Notes: a model not told the origin generated them from the letters alone. Positions 6,114 through 14,462 are shown, counted from the stretch's first letter. The stretch: DNA of 32,796 bases from Roseobacter sp. (GCA_002731875.1 PCCY01000018.1:1-32796); one strand, 5' to 3'. Made by a program: numbers and translations.

Positions 6114-7172
6114 CTAGGCGGCCTTTTTCGTGGTGTTGTCGTTTGCGGCAGTGATGTCCGCTACTGCTTCTTCGCGCGCTTCGATGAACGCGATTGCCGC
6201 TTCGGCATTGATTGCATTGCCGTAACCGCGCAGTCGTCCCACGCGGGCGGAAGCCCCATGAGCCAGCGGGAATGTGCCGGATTCAACTGGCCTCCACTTT
6301 CCATCCCGGCAGAAGAGCCAGTCAGGATTTGACCAGAAGCCGTTAGTCGGGCTGGGCCGTCCGTGTCTATGAACTGCACCACTCCCGGAAGCGATACTGT
6401 TGCCTTCGTTCCATTCGGTCTCCGTCCTGTTATCGTTGACCCCTTCGGCAGTCTTTGACCGCCATCCCCATTGGATTTTGTCGGACTGGGCCAGCCTGCA
6501 ATCTGCGCCGCTTGTATCAAGTCCTGTGGCGATCCCTTGCGCGCTATCTCCGATAGCGCGCCCTCTTCCGTCCTCACGTTCTTCTCGCCGTCCGCTTGTC
6601 GTGTCGTCGGCCAACCTTGCCGTCCAGTAGAGCCTGTCGCGGATGTGCGGAGCGCCGACGCCCGCAGACGGGAACGGGACCGCCCCGAAGGCGTAATCCA
6701 TTCCTTCCAGGTCATCTTGTACAAGGTCGACCCAAGGATTTGCGTCCTTGCTCGCAACCTGCTCTCCAATGATGTCTGAAGGTCGGCACTGCTGGATAAG
6801 CCAAAACCACGCCGGCCATAGGTGCCGCTCATCATCAAACCCATTTCCTTTGCCTGCGCTGCTGAAAGGCTGGCATGGGCAGGATCCGGTCCAGACGGCG
6901 CGGTCGTCCGGCCACCCTGCTTTGCGCAAGGCGTAGCTCCAGACTCCGATTCCTGCGAAGAAGTGGCATTGGGTGTACCCGGCAAGGTCGGCGGGTCGAA
7001 CATCGACAATTGAACGCTCATCTACATCTCCCGGCGCCACGTGGCCCTGTTTGATTAGCTCGCGCAGCCACGCTGCTGCTTGCGGGTCTATTTCGTTGTA
7101 ATAGGCGTGTGCCTTGTTGTTGCGGCCAGAAACAACCGGCGCATTATCGTTATCAGAAAGGCGCTTGGTCAT
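6114..7172 (-). CDS. C5-cytosine DNA methyltransferase (phage Dcm type)
   Basis: The 352-residue enzyme would transfer a methyl group from S-adenosylmethionine (SAM) to cytosine C5. Motif I is FFAGIG (71-76), the catalytic Cys lies in PCQ (99-101), the ENV motif reads EQV (137-139), and IRDRLYW follows. The C-terminal [10 protein letters not shown] motif is intact. I chose the ATG at 7172 because GGAGG lies 10 bases upstream; the ATG at 7196 has no SD. It overlaps the upstream gene by 20 bases. No partner restriction enzyme is evident, so self-protection of the phage is likely. A second frame is open across most of it. Confidence 0.92.
   Translation of the reverse strand: MTKRLSDNDNAPVVSGRNNKAHAYYNEIDPQAAAWLRELIKQGHVAPGDVDERSIVDVRPADLAGYTQCHFFAGIGVWSYALRKAGWPDDRAVWTGSCPCQPFSSAGKGNGFDDERHLWPAWFWLIQQCRPSDIIGEQVASKDANPWVDLVQDDLEGMDYAFGAVPFPSAGVGAPHIRDRLYWTARLADDTTSGRREEREDGRGRAIGDSAQGIATGLDTSGADCRLAQSDKIQWGWRSKTAEGVNDNRTETEWNEGNSIASGSGAVHRHGRPSPTNGFWSNPDWLFCRDGKWRPVESGTFPLAHGASARVGRLRGYGNAINAEAAIAFIEAREEAVADITAANDNTTKKAA
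6161..7021 (-). CDS. Overlapping frame nested in the cytosine methyltransferase gene
   Basis: A 286-codon frame lies wholly inside the methyltransferase gene, on the same strand and shifted by one. It starts with an ATG and stays open for 861 bases. From memory, its sequence matches a set of phage proteins found with Dcm genes: the block [20 protein letters not shown], a [19 protein letters not shown] block, and a closing [20 protein letters not shown]. These map onto the Dcm blocks [16 protein letters not shown] and GRLRGYG read out of frame. It may be a real overprinted gene, or only a conserved shadow of Dcm that is often annotated. Confidence 0.45.
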   Translation of the reverse strand: MSVQLSMFDPPTLPGTPNATSSQESESGATPCAKQGGRTTAPSGPDPAHASLSAAQAKEMGLMMSGTYGRRGFGLSSSADLQTSLESRLRARTQILGSTLYKMTWKEWITPSGRSRSRLRASALRTSATGSTGRQGWPTTRQADGEKNVRTEEGALSEIARKGSPQDLIQAAQIAGWPSPTKSNGDGGQRLPKGSTITGRRPNGTKATVSLPGVVQFIDTDGPARLTASGQILTGSSAGMESGGQLNPAHSRWLMGLPPAWDDCAVTAMQSMPKRQSRSSKRAKKQ

Positions 7173-7473
7173 CGACAATAATCCTCCGGAGTTCATCGGC
7201 GCAGCCGCGCCAAATGGCGCCGCATAACTCGAGCGCTTGGCTTTCCTCGTAAGCGCCTAGGTCCGTGCCGTACCGCTCGATAACAGCGCCGGCCGCTTCC
7301 ATCCCGCCGGCACGCGCTTTTAGCTCGTAAGCATCAAGACGCTTGACGCTGCGTATGTGCTCGATGATGTCGACGCATTCACGGCATAACCACCGCGGCG
7401 GGTTGTCGTGCGCGCTTACGCCGATCGCCCTACGTCCACAGACATGACAAGAAGATGGGTCATGTTCACTCAT
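7153..7473 (-). CDS. Zinc-ribbon protein, DUF6511-like
   Basis: The 106-residue protein starts with CHVCGRRA (about 9-16) and has a second Cys pair, LCRECV (29-34), which together could bind one zinc. A helical part follows, and the protein ends in an Asp-Gln-Ala-Pro-Phe tail resembling DUF6511 proteins of rhizobial phages. The start overlaps the stop of nothing upstream except the HNH gene stop (ATGA at 7470-7473), and the gene ends inside the methyltransferase start region. The function is unknown. Confidence 0.7.
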   Translation of the reverse strand: MSEHDPSSCHVCGRRAIGVSAHDNPPRWLCRECVDIIEHIRSVKRLDAYELKARAGGMEAAGAVIERYGTDLGAYEESQALELCGAIWRGCADELRRIIVDDQAPF

Positions 7474-8111
7474 ACGAGTCTCCCCCGCTGTAATGCGAAA
7501 TCAATTGGGTGCTTTGCGCCTTTCTTCAAATTGCAAATCGGACAAAGCACTTGGAGGTTTGACGGCCAATTAGACCCACCAAGAGCTAACGGCATGATAT
7601 GATCTACATGACGTTCGTATTTTGTGGACCATCCACATTCAACGCATTTGTAATTCTGCCTTGCATTGATTCTTTCGATATCCTGTGGAGTATAAAAGCC
7701 TTCTGCATTTCTCTTTTTAGCGGCCCTATTAGCTGCGCGTGTTATACATGCCTGCCTAAATTCAGGATCGTTTACCCTGCGACCCTTTATGTATTCTCTT
7801 GATCTTTCTCGTTCCATCTCTGCGAAAGCAGGATCGCTAGCCCTTTTTCTGGCAATGGCTAATCTTTGTCGCTCACGAAGCGCCGCTCTGTTTTCAGGGA
7901 TATTTCTTGATATTCGCTCTAATTTAGTCTTACGTGCACGCAAGACTGGATCTGAATTCCTTTGCCTCCCCTCGTCTTGCTTGCATATCGTGCAATGTCC
8001 ACCGCAATTTCGCAAAGACGTGTGTCCGTGTTTGCATGGATTGCCAGTATAGAAGTACCTAGCCCCTGCCGCTTTTGCCTGTATTCTCGTTACGTGCCAC
8101 GGGCCGAACAT
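7470..8111 (-). CDS. HNH endonuclease with N-terminal zinc motif (homing-like)
   Basis: The protein (213 residues from the ATG at 8111) opens with an AKAAGARYFYTGNPCKHGH module and a CTICK Cys pair, has a long basic helical middle, and ends in an HNH domain. That domain shows YKCVECGW, HVDHIMPLALGG and LCPICNLKKG. Such free-standing HNH genes behave like homing endonucleases. The DNA is visibly more AT-rich than its neighbours, which suggests recent arrival. An upstream GTG at 8144 (with GGGAG) and a TTG at 8174 are alternative starts. Confidence 0.85.
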   Translation of the reverse strand: MFGPWHVTRIQAKAAGARYFYTGNPCKHGHTSLRNCGGHCTICKQDEGRQRNSDPVLRARKTKLERISRNIPENRAALRERQRLAIARKRASDPAFAEMERERSREYIKGRRVNDPEFRQACITRAANRAAKKRNAEGFYTPQDIERINARQNYKCVECGWSTKYERHVDHIMPLALGGSNWPSNLQVLCPICNLKKGAKHPIDFALQRGRLV

Positions 8112-8182
8112 CGTTTCGACAGACCAAAGTATTCTATCTGTCACGCTCTTGCATCTCCCGTATACGGAAACCAAAGCCGCCC

Positions 8183-9721
8183 TTACCCGCCATTATGCCG
8201 CCGTCCGTTTTGGTCCGCAAAGTGTCCGTAGATTTTGCGTCCTTCACCCCGTTGCCCCCCCATATCGACTCCACCAAACAGCGGAAGATTGTCATTCGCC
8301 ACCTGCTTGATCGCGCGCGCCTTGCGTGTTGCCGGTCCAGCGTTTGCTAACTTCATGCGCTCGGCAATGTCTGCTTGGTACTCTTCCTCGCGCTCGATCA
8401 GTACGCACCGCATGCCTTCTCGCCAAGCGGCTTCACCTGTGCTACCGCTACCCGCGAACGGATCCAGCGTTAGACCGCCCTTTGGCGTAACCAGTCGCAC
8501 AAGCCACTGCATCAAATCGACGGGCTTTACGGTCGGGTGCTTCGACCCGATGCGGTCAAGCTTGTCAGCCTTTGCCGTGTAGAAGAAGCGTGCTGCGGAG
8601 CCGGAATCGCCATACTGCGGTCCACATGGTGCGTTGCTTATGCCAGACCATATGCCGCCAGTACCGCGCGCTGCGCCGTTGACTCCTGCCTTGCTATCAG
8701 GAAAAGCACCAACAACCTCGTCACTGCCGTCGTGCACGATGTTGGCTGGCCATCTTCCGGTAGTTTCGCGGCCTGCGGTTTCACCATGACTGCTGATAGG
8801 CGTTACAGTTGTTCGGCAATCTAGGTCTTTGTTGCCTGCGCTTGGATTGTGGCGCTCTTCCGTACCAACCCGACCCCCGTCGATATTAAGCGCGCCAGTG
8901 CCGTGCTCGAGCACGTTTTCTGCGACTGTTCCTATAAGCGGCTTGCGCGCAAGGCAGATTGGCTCCCAGCTCGGTTTCAGCGCCGTTCCCCATCCTTGCC
9001 ATTCGCGGGCGGCTTCGGTTGCTGGATCTTTAGAGTCGTGTTCGTGGTAACCCTTCTCTGCTGCCTCCTGCATCCAAGGCCGATCGTCACCAAGACCTTT
9101 CTTGTATTTGTTTCCAGTTGGTCCCATTGGCGTCTTTATCTTGTGGCGCTCAGCACCAAGCTTCTTATCAATCGCCTTACTCACATCATGCGATTTGGGA
9201 AATCCGGATCCATAGGTCCAAGCTGCCATTCCGCCAAATTGCGATTCCTCCATCAGCTTAAAGAACGCCTCGGCCTGCGCATTATTGAGCGACTCAATGA
9301 ACTTCGACGCGACGCTGTCGGTCGCCACCATGTTTAGAATGTCGTCGCGGATTTCGAAGCCGGAGTCCTCGATCGCACACGCCATGCGATGGTAGGTTCG
9401 CGTTGCCGAGAATGCCGCGAGCCACCCGCCTGGCTTTAGCACGCGCCAAACTTCCGACCACAACTCAACGCGAAAGGCTAGGTCCCCCCCATCCCATGTC
9501 TTTGACATGAAACCCTTGGAGGCGCGAGCATATGCGCCGTCTGTGCCGAATTTCGCGGGTGCTGCATTCGCGCTGCCAAACCTCTTGACGATACTCGTTA
9601 GATGATAAGGCGGATCCGTAACACACGAATCAATCGAGCAGTCTGGAATCGACTTTAGAACTTCAAGGCAATCACCTCCCTTTAGCGTTACTTTGCCATC
9701 GAGAAAAATCTTGTCGGTCAT
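8183..9721 (-). CDS. Beta-class DNA methyltransferase (N4-cytosine or N6-adenine)
   Basis: The 512-residue enzyme carries the catalytic DPPY at 36-39, a long target-recognition region (about 100-390), HPTVKP (395-400) and the SAM-binding FAGSGST (422-428). That order defines the beta class. The base modified cannot be read from DPPY alone. The ATG at 9721 overlaps the stop of the upstream HNH gene (ATGA). The C-terminal tail after VANDNLPLFGG is Gly-rich and low in complexity. No matching restriction gene is seen, though HNH genes flank it. Protection of phage DNA from host restriction is the likely role. Confidence 0.92.
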   Translation of the reverse strand: MTDKIFLDGKVTLKGGDCLEVLKSIPDCSIDSCVTDPPYHLTSIVKRFGSANAAPAKFGTDGAYARASKGFMSKTWDGGDLAFRVELWSEVWRVLKPGGWLAAFSATRTYHRMACAIEDSGFEIRDDILNMVATDSVASKFIESLNNAQAEAFFKLMEESQFGGMAAWTYGSGFPKSHDVSKAIDKKLGAERHKIKTPMGPTGNKYKKGLGDDRPWMQEAAEKGYHEHDSKDPATEAAREWQGWGTALKPSWEPICLARKPLIGTVAENVLEHGTGALNIDGGRVGTEERHNPSAGNKDLDCRTTVTPISSHGETAGRETTGRWPANIVHDGSDEVVGAFPDSKAGVNGAARGTGGIWSGISNAPCGPQYGDSGSAARFFYTAKADKLDRIGSKHPTVKPVDLMQWLVRLVTPKGGLTLDPFAGSGSTGEAAWREGMRCVLIEREEEYQADIAERMKLANAGPATRKARAIKQVANDNLPLFGGVDMGGQRGEGRKIYGHFADQNGRRHNGG

Positions 9722-10329
9722 GCCGCCGCCCTTTGTTCTAAATTGTCGTTTGCCATCATCTTGCGGGCCAGTTCCCATGCGTAGCTTCCGGAGCCCATCC
9801 TGATAATAGCGTCGCCAGCCTTGGCCCACTTATGTGCGGCGTCTGCTTTTCTATGGCACGGAGGACAAAGACTAATCAGGTTGTCTTCATGGTTAGCAAC
9901 ATCTGCGTCGTCAAACATGCGGAATGGCACCTTGTGGTGAACGTGCAAATCGCCAGTCGCACAGCATTCCTGGCATTCGTAATTGTCGCGCTTTAGGATT
10001 GCTCGCTTTATCGACTGCCAATGCGGGCCTCGCTTATAGACGCCGTTGCCGCCTTGCCAGTTTGGAGTAATGTCTCCTTTCCAGTTAGCGTCGCGGCATT
10101 CGCGTGTGCAGAATTTGCCCATCCCCTTGCCTTTATCGAGCCAACTATTCAGCCGTTCAAATTCAGCACCGCAACCAATGCACGTAAGTTTTACCTTTTC
10201 CTTCGCAAGCTTCTCTCGATTGGCTATGTACTGACATTCTTTCGAGCAGTTGATGCCGCGACCATGTTTGAGTCGGTGTTCCGCAACCTGGAATACGGTC
10301 CCGCAAACCGGGCATTCGCGGTCAATCAT
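9718..10329 (-). CDS. HNH endonuclease with two zinc ribbons
   Basis: The 203-residue protein has an N-terminal CPVCG motif (CPVCGTVF, then CSKEC), a second ribbon (CIGCG, then CTREC), and a C-terminal HNH domain with YECQECC, LHVHHKVPF and LISLCPPCHRKA. The ATG at 10329 has GGAGCAGG just upstream and overlaps the previous stop (ATGA). It ends in MANDNLEQRAAA. Its stop is coupled to the methyltransferase start, so the two are made together. Whether it acts as the restriction partner or as a homing or packaging nuclease cannot be told from sequence. Confidence 0.87.
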   Translation of the reverse strand: MIDRECPVCGTVFQVAEHRLKHGRGINCSKECQYIANREKLAKEKVKLTCIGCGAEFERLNSWLDKGKGMGKFCTRECRDANWKGDITPNWQGGNGVYKRGPHWQSIKRAILKRDNYECQECCATGDLHVHHKVPFRMFDDADVANHEDNLISLCPPCHRKADAAHKWAKAGDAIIRMGSGSYAWELARKMMANDNLEQRAAA

Positions 10330-10562
10330 ACCTGCTCCACGAAGTAGTCGTCGTATGTTGCGACGTTTAGCTTGCCGTCTGCTGCTGAGTTCCAGCCACA
10401 GCGGCACATGTACTGGTCGTCGATGTAGAGGCCGACACCAACGTCGACGCACTCTGCCTCCGCGGTATGCCCGCATTCAGGGCACTCCATGTACTGGTCA
10501 CCGTAATTTGTGGTGCCGGCTTTTCGCGCCCCGTGTGCATCAACGTTTTCTTTGCTGCACAT
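10326..10562 (-). CDS. Small zinc-ribbon protein, 78 aa
   Basis: No named family is recognised. A CPECGH pair at the centre and a second C-x-C (MCRCGW) some 25 residues later could form one zinc ribbon. The ends are acidic. The ATG at 10562 shares its A with the stop of the upstream gene (TGATG), and its own stop overlaps the next start (ATGA), so it sits in a chain of coupled genes. Confidence 0.75.
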   Translation of the reverse strand: MCSKENVDAHGARKAGTTNYGDQYMECPECGHTAEAECVDVGVGLYIDDQYMCRCGWNSAADGKLNVATYDDYFVEQV

Positions 10563-10768
10563 CAACCCGCCTCCACTTGCGTAGGGGCGGTAAGCGCGAC
10601 TCGCTTTGCCTCATCAAGAGAATCTAGCCACATGCCGTTAAAGCGAACGCCGCTCCCGTTAACGACAATAGCCCTTCCGTCGAATGCGTCAGGATGCGTA
10701 TATATCCAAGCGCCGCCGCGCTCGTCTCCCTTGAATTTCTTAGTCCATCCGTCCTTTAGCGTCTTCAT
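10562..10768 (-). CDS. Hypothetical protein, 68 aa
   Basis: No family is recognised. The sequence has a WTKKFKGDERGGAWIYTHP stretch and a strand pair with RAIVVNGSGVRFNGMWLDSL, consistent with a small beta-sheet protein, then a short helix. Both ends are coupled to neighbours by TGATG overlaps, which supports the reading frame and the ATG at 10768. Confidence 0.7.
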   Translation of the reverse strand: MKTLKDGWTKKFKGDERGGAWIYTHPDAFDGRAIVVNGSGVRFNGMWLDSLDEAKRVALTAPTQVEAG

Positions 10769-11268
10769 CACGCCACCCGCACGCTAAGCGTTTCATCGCC
10801 GGTCTTGATAGCGGCGCCCTTGACTACGCGGCCGGCCTCAAGCGCTTCCTTGATAAGCGTCTTGTCTGGCGACTTCACAACGCGCATAAACCGCGGCGCG
10901 ATCAGCGTTTCGTCGGTAATCTCCACGCTGTCGCGACCCTTGCCGACGCTGATTGTGGCTTCGGCAAGCTTGCGCTTGGTAATGCAGCCGACCTTCATTA
11001 GCTTGAGCATCAGAGACCGCATGGCGTCTTTGCGCTTGTCGGAGCGAGCTTTTCGCGCTTGCAAATCCTTGATGCGCTCGCCGATCGCGGCCGACATGGA
11101 ATTCGCATCGCGCTCCTCGGTTAGCAGGCGCGACAGCACAAAGTCTGCGTCCGTTTCTCCAGACAACATGTCGGCTCGCAGCGTTTCGTCTTCCTCGAGT
11201 TCCGGGTATGCGGTAAGTAGGTCTGCGAATGCGCGCTCGATGGCGGCAATCTCGTAATGGTAGTTCAT
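10768..11268 (-). CDS. Siphovirus Gp157-like protein
   Basis: The 166-residue protein has the Gp157 (PF05565) layout. A long N-terminal alpha-helical region (about 1-95) carries a basic helix ending in RSLMLKLMKVG. A small beta domain follows with ATISVGKGRDSVEITDETLI, APRFM, a KSPDKTLIKEAL helix and GAAIKTGDETLSV. The family is common in phage early regions next to ssDNA-binding and recombination genes and has been linked to resistance of Streptococcus thermophilus to phage. The precise activity is unknown. The ATG has AGGGGA upstream, 9 bases after the preceding stop. Confidence 0.85.
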   Translation of the reverse strand: MNYHYEIAAIERAFADLLTAYPELEEDETLRADMLSGETDADFVLSRLLTEERDANSMSAAIGERIKDLQARKARSDKRKDAMRSLMLKLMKVGCITKRKLAEATISVGKGRDSVEITDETLIAPRFMRVVKSPDKTLIKEALEAGRVVKGAAIKTGDETLSVRVA

Positions 11269-11277
11269 GGCGTTCCC

Positions 11278-11739
11278 CTACTTGTGAGCGTAACCGAGGC
11301 GACCGGCCGTGTTGCGAAAAATGCCAGTTAGTTGCTCGTCGATTTTATACTTGGCGCACGCATGCGAGATGTTCATTGCGCTCTCTTCGCCGCGCTCGCT
11401 GGCCGCCTTCCAATCAAAGAACATCTCGACGACGTCGAAAAGATCCATGCAGTTGACGCCGTTTTCGTAGTGTTCAGGGTGATGGGAATTGTTCTCGTAA
11501 TGGTGCTTGAGCATCGGTCCTAGAATCGCCGTACGCCGCTTGTACTCTTCCGTTCCGTATGGTGCCGGCCCCTCTTCGTCGATCATCTCCTGCATCTTTT
11601 GTAGTGGGTGCATCTCCACCGGATCGAACTTGCTTGCGTCGTGCCTCGCTCCTCGCTGGATCATTTCGATTGCGAATTTCCCAAGCAATTCGCTAACGCG
11701 AGCTATATGGCGCAGTGTTACAGTTTCAGCAGATGACAT
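11278..11739 (-). CDS. DUF5662-like protein with HD-type histidines
   Basis: The 153-residue protein shows a HDASKF motif (about 33-38), then HHYENNSHHPEHYENG (about 79-94) and MDLFDVVEMFFDWKAA. These are the landmark motifs of DUF5662 proteins and resemble the metal ligands of HD-domain phosphohydrolases. A nucleotide hydrolase role is possible but not shown. The ATG follows a double AACCACCAC leader element with AGGA between the copies. The upstream gene stops 26 bases before. Confidence 0.75.
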   Translation of the reverse strand: MSSAETVTLRHIARVSELLGKFAIEMIQRGARHDASKFDPVEMHPLQKMQEMIDEEGPAPYGTEEYKRRTAILGPMLKHHYENNSHHPEHYENGVNCMDLFDVVEMFFDWKAASERGEESAMNISHACAKYKIDEQLTGIFRNTAGRLGYAHK

Positions 11740-11766
11740 TGTGGTGGTTCCTGAAGCGTGGTGGTT
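11740..11766 (-). promoter_or_regulatory. Double AACCACCAC leader element
   Basis: On the minus strand ACCACCAC (from 11766) and AACCACCACA (11749-11740) are separated by a short stretch with CAGGA and abut the ATG at 11739. The SD-like AGGA and the ATG are thus separated by the motif itself. The same layout recurs at 18317-18342 and 25035-25058. Confidence 0.6.
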
Positions 11767-12173
11767 TAGGCGTTCGTCGCCATAGCGGCAGGGTCGAAAT
11801 GCGAAACAAACGACGGGTAATAGTCGTCCGTGCTGGCGGTTCCGACCTCAAGCACAGCCTTACCTGTTGTTGTGTCGATCAACTGCAGGATGTCGTCTTT
11901 GTCGCCAAAGCTGCCGCTTGTCTTGTGCGTCCCAACAACCTCGATTGGAGGAAATACGTTCTGCATTTCGGCAAGATCGTCGACGATTAGTTCCTGCATG
12001 CAACTACGGTAGCCGTCGCTCGGATCCTCGACCGCTGCGTATACCGTTCCGTTCAAGCGGAATCGGCAAACAGCGCAATCCTCGTACTCGTCAGTCCAAC
12101 GCTTGCGGCTTTCCTTTGAGAAGTCGACGGCATCCAGCATGTGCTTGCCGAGCATGTCTGTAAGTTCGGTCAT
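11766..12173 (-). CDS. Hypothetical protein, 135 aa
   Basis: No family is named with confidence. A CAVCRF pair near residue 35, a strand RLNGTVYAAVEDPSDGYRSCM, the segment NVFPPIEVVGTHK and a DILQLIDTTTGKAVLEVG strand pair suggest a small alpha/beta protein; similar hypotheticals occur in proteobacterial phages. An AACCACCACA motif (12186-12195) and AAGGA precede the ATG. The gene is the first one after the operator-controlled promoter at 12211-12239, so it should head a second leftward transcript. Confidence 0.75.
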   Translation of the reverse strand: MTELTDMLGKHMLDAVDFSKESRKRWTDEYEDCAVCRFRLNGTVYAAVEDPSDGYRSCMQELIVDDLAEMQNVFPPIEVVGTHKTSGSFGDKDDILQLIDTTTGKAVLEVGTASTDDYYPSFVSHFDPAAMATNA

Positions 12174-12185
12174 CGTTGATTCCTT

Positions 12186-12195
12186 TGTGGTGGTT
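12186..12195 (-). promoter_or_regulatory. AACCACCACA leader motif
   Basis: One copy lies on the minus strand, followed by AAGGA and the ATG at 12173. A degenerate copy (12201-12209) lies just upstream. Confidence 0.5.
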
Positions 12196-12210
12196 CAATA
12201 GTGGTCGTTC

Positions 12211-12239
12211 AAATTATGCGTTTTCGCCTATTTTAGCAA
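12211..12239 (-). promoter_or_regulatory. Operator-embedded promoter for 12173 leftward
   Basis: TTGCTA (12234-12239), a 17-bp spacer and TAATTT (12211-12216) form the promoter. TAGGCGAAAACGCATA (12215-12230) occupies the spacer. The element overlaps the last codons of the small gene 12214-12390. Confidence 0.85.
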
Positions 12240-12390
12240 TAGGCACATTGTCATTATCTGCCTCGTAACGCGCCGCGATCTGCGCCAAGCGGATGGCGTC
12301 GTCGCGCACTATTATCCAGCCTGCAGCGCGCAAATCGGCGATGGCATTTGCGCCTATGATATCTGTTGGCTCAGAACGGGATTTCGTCAT
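12214..12390 (-). CDS. Small hypothetical protein overlapping helicase end, 58 aa
   Basis: This 58-codon frame begins inside the last codons of the helicase gene, with a 20-base overlap in a different frame, and ends in a TAA that lies within the downstream operator. It carries the EADNDN motif typical of this genome and a helical core (ANAIADLRAAGWIIVRDDAI), which supports real coding. No family is recognised. The final residues (KIGENA) are dictated by the promoter/operator sequence. Confidence 0.65.
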   Translation of the reverse strand: MTKSRSEPTDIIGANAIADLRAAGWIIVRDDAIRLAQIAARYEADNDNVPIAKIGENA

Positions 12391-14125
12391 CCATCAACTC
12401 CTCTGCTGTTGCGTATCCAATGTTGCCGCGCGAATGCTCACCAGGATACCATTCTACTGTGCCATCGTTAGCGCCGGCGGTACCGTCCGGCTTGTATTCC
12501 TCCGGCTCAGGTTCCTGCATATCGCCTGGCTTCTGTGACTGAACCGACCAGTATTTGCCGTCAGGCTTTACTGATATCTCCGCAGTGCCGGTTAGCTCGC
12601 GTTGCCGCTCAAGCCATTCCATGACGGTAGCCGGAAACGGACGCTCGCCGCCGTGCTTTACCCAATATCGGTCCGCCTTGGATTTCGCGAAACCTTGGTG
12701 TTGGGGACACAACCACTCGCGAATGGCTGTCATGCCACACATATAAGTCACCTTGACGCTAGGCGGCTTGTCCGCCTTGCCTTCGTGGTAATCGAAGCGG
12801 CGCGACGTTACGGTGCGCCAAGTTGCGTCGCCTTGTCCGTATATCGGTGCGTCCTCCGCACTGTCCTTGATCTTCGGCGCGTCGTCGATCGGAAATTCAA
12901 AGCCGCAGTCAGGACACACACGTGCGCTGGCATGCACCAAGGATCCGCAGCCTATTCTGCCAAAGTCGTCCGGCTCCTGCGGACATATCTTGACGGGCGC
13001 CTCGCCCTCTCCGCTCCGCGCATTGGGTGGCGTAACGCAGTCGATCGGTCCGTGCTTGCGGACCACTCCTGCGAAGTCCAGAAACAGGCAGTTGTCTTTG
13101 CCAGGCGCAATGCGCAGACCGCGCCCCGCCATTTGGATGTAGAGCGAAGCGGACAGAGTCGGGCGTAAAAACGCAACGAGATCGATTGACGGAATATTCG
13201 TGCCTGTCGTCATGACGGCGTTATTCGTCACAGCGCGTATCTTACCTGCTTTGAAGTCTGCAAGGATGCGCGCCCGCTCGTCGGCCGGCGTGTCGCCGCA
13301 TACCGTTTCGCAACTATAGCCGCGGTCGCGGATTTCATCGCGCACGTGAAAGGCATGCTCGACGCCAGAGCAGAACAGCAGCCACGACTTGCGGCCATCG
13401 CCATAGCCGACAACCTCGCTAACCACGGCGCGCGTTACATCCGCCTTGTCGACGGCGGCCTGCAGTTTGCCTTGGTTGTAATCGCCGCCAACCTTGCCGA
13501 CTCCGGTAAGGTCGAATCCTGTGTGCATGCCTTTTGAAATCGGCTTGCACAGGTATCCGTCCTCGATCATTTCTCCGATTGGCTTTTCGTAGGCTATCGC
13601 GTCAAACAGCGCGCCTTCACCCTCGTGCAGTAATCCCTCCCCCATGCGGAATGGCGTAGCGGTAAGCCCGACCAACTTAAGGTCAGGGTTGGTCTTGCGC
13701 AGACCGGCGATCAGCTTGCCGTATTGCGTTTCCGACTTCCGTGGCATCAAGTGCGCCTCGTCGACCAGAACCAAGTCGATATGGCCTATAAGCGCAGTCT
13801 TGCTGGCGATGGTCTGCACGCCGCCGAATATGATCTGCGCCCTTGCGTCGCGCCTGCCTAGCCCCGCGGAGAATATACCGGCCGGAGCCTGCGGCCACAG
13901 TCCAAACAATTCCTGCGCGTTCTGCGCGATCAGCTCCTTGACGTGCGTAACGATAAGGATCCGCATATCCGGGTAGTTCTCGACCAGGTCTTTGACGACC
14001 GTTGCAAGAATCAAGCTCTTCCCCCCGCCGGTCGGTATCACGATAAGCGGGGATCCAGCCTCCTTGGACCAGTATTCGTACAGCGAGTCGACCGCAGCCT
14101 GTTGGTAGTCGCGTAGCTTAAGCAC
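12371..14125 (-). CDS. DEAD/DEAH-box superfamily 2 helicase with zinc motif
   Basis: The 584-residue ATP-dependent helicase has Walker A PTGGGKS (31-37), VDEAH (121-125), motif III LTATPFR (154-160) and motif VI QMAGRGLRI near 340. A Cys cluster, with HASARVCPDCGFEF near 420-430, resembles the zinc ribbon of phage type III restriction-like helicases. The C-terminal 150 residues bear Trp-rich segments and no known domain. The GTG start overlaps the upstream stop by 8 bases and has GGGAG upstream. It probably remodels replication or recombination intermediates. Confidence 0.9.
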   Translation of the reverse strand: MLKLRDYQQAAVDSLYEYWSKEAGSPLIVIPTGGGKSLILATVVKDLVENYPDMRILIVTHVKELIAQNAQELFGLWPQAPAGIFSAGLGRRDARAQIIFGGVQTIASKTALIGHIDLVLVDEAHLMPRKSETQYGKLIAGLRKTNPDLKLVGLTATPFRMGEGLLHEGEGALFDAIAYEKPIGEMIEDGYLCKPISKGMHTGFDLTGVGKVGGDYNQGKLQAAVDKADVTRAVVSEVVGYGDGRKSWLLFCSGVEHAFHVRDEIRDRGYSCETVCGDTPADERARILADFKAGKIRAVTNNAVMTTGTNIPSIDLVAFLRPTLSASLYIQMAGRGLRIAPGKDNCLFLDFAGVVRKHGPIDCVTPPNARSGEGEAPVKICPQEPDDFGRIGCGSLVHASARVCPDCGFEFPIDDAPKIKDSAEDAPIYGQGDATWRTVTSRRFDYHEGKADKPPSVKVTYMCGMTAIREWLCPQHQGFAKSKADRYWVKHGGERPFPATVMEWLERQRELTGTAEISVKPDGKYWSVQSQKPGDMQEPEPEEYKPDGTAGANDGTVEWYPGEHSRGNIGYATAEELMDDEIPF

Positions 14126-14462
14126 CGCATATCTCCCGTTTCAGTTTCAGTCTGTCGCTGACCGTGTAGCCGTGGCCGTAAATGTTGCGAATGGTGTATC
14201 CGTGCGGCTTTAGTTTGCGCTTAGCGTTGTGCAGTTGAACGCGCACTGTGCCGTTTGATTTTGATCCGGCCGCCATCCTAAGCGACTCAACGGACGCCAA
14301 TTCACGGAACGCCAGCCGACACACGATAGCGTTTTCCGCTGGTGTCAAACCCCACTCCAGCGGTGCGCGCTTGCCGCGATCGGCTTCCGCCACCTGCGTT
14401 AACCGCTCGACTTCTGTCTCGAGCTCAACAATACGCCGCTCGTAATACGCTGTGGGTTTCAC
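14118..14462 (-). CDS. Winged-helix DNA-binding protein (OmpR C-terminal-like)
   Basis: The 114-residue protein has an N-terminal coiled coil (about 5-30, RRIVELETEVERLTQ) and a winged-helix domain (about 38-105). The order GLTPAENAIVCRLA, an intermediate helix, VRVQLHNAKRKLKPHGYTI and IYGHGYTVS matches the effector domain of OmpR-type regulators. There is no receiver domain. It could regulate phage or host genes. The start overlaps the upstream stop (ATGA). Confidence 0.8.
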   Translation of the reverse strand: MKPTAYYERRIVELETEVERLTQVAEADRGKRAPLEWGLTPAENAIVCRLAFRELASVESLRMAAGSKSNGTVRVQLHNAKRKLKPHGYTIRNIYGHGYTVSDRLKLKREICGA

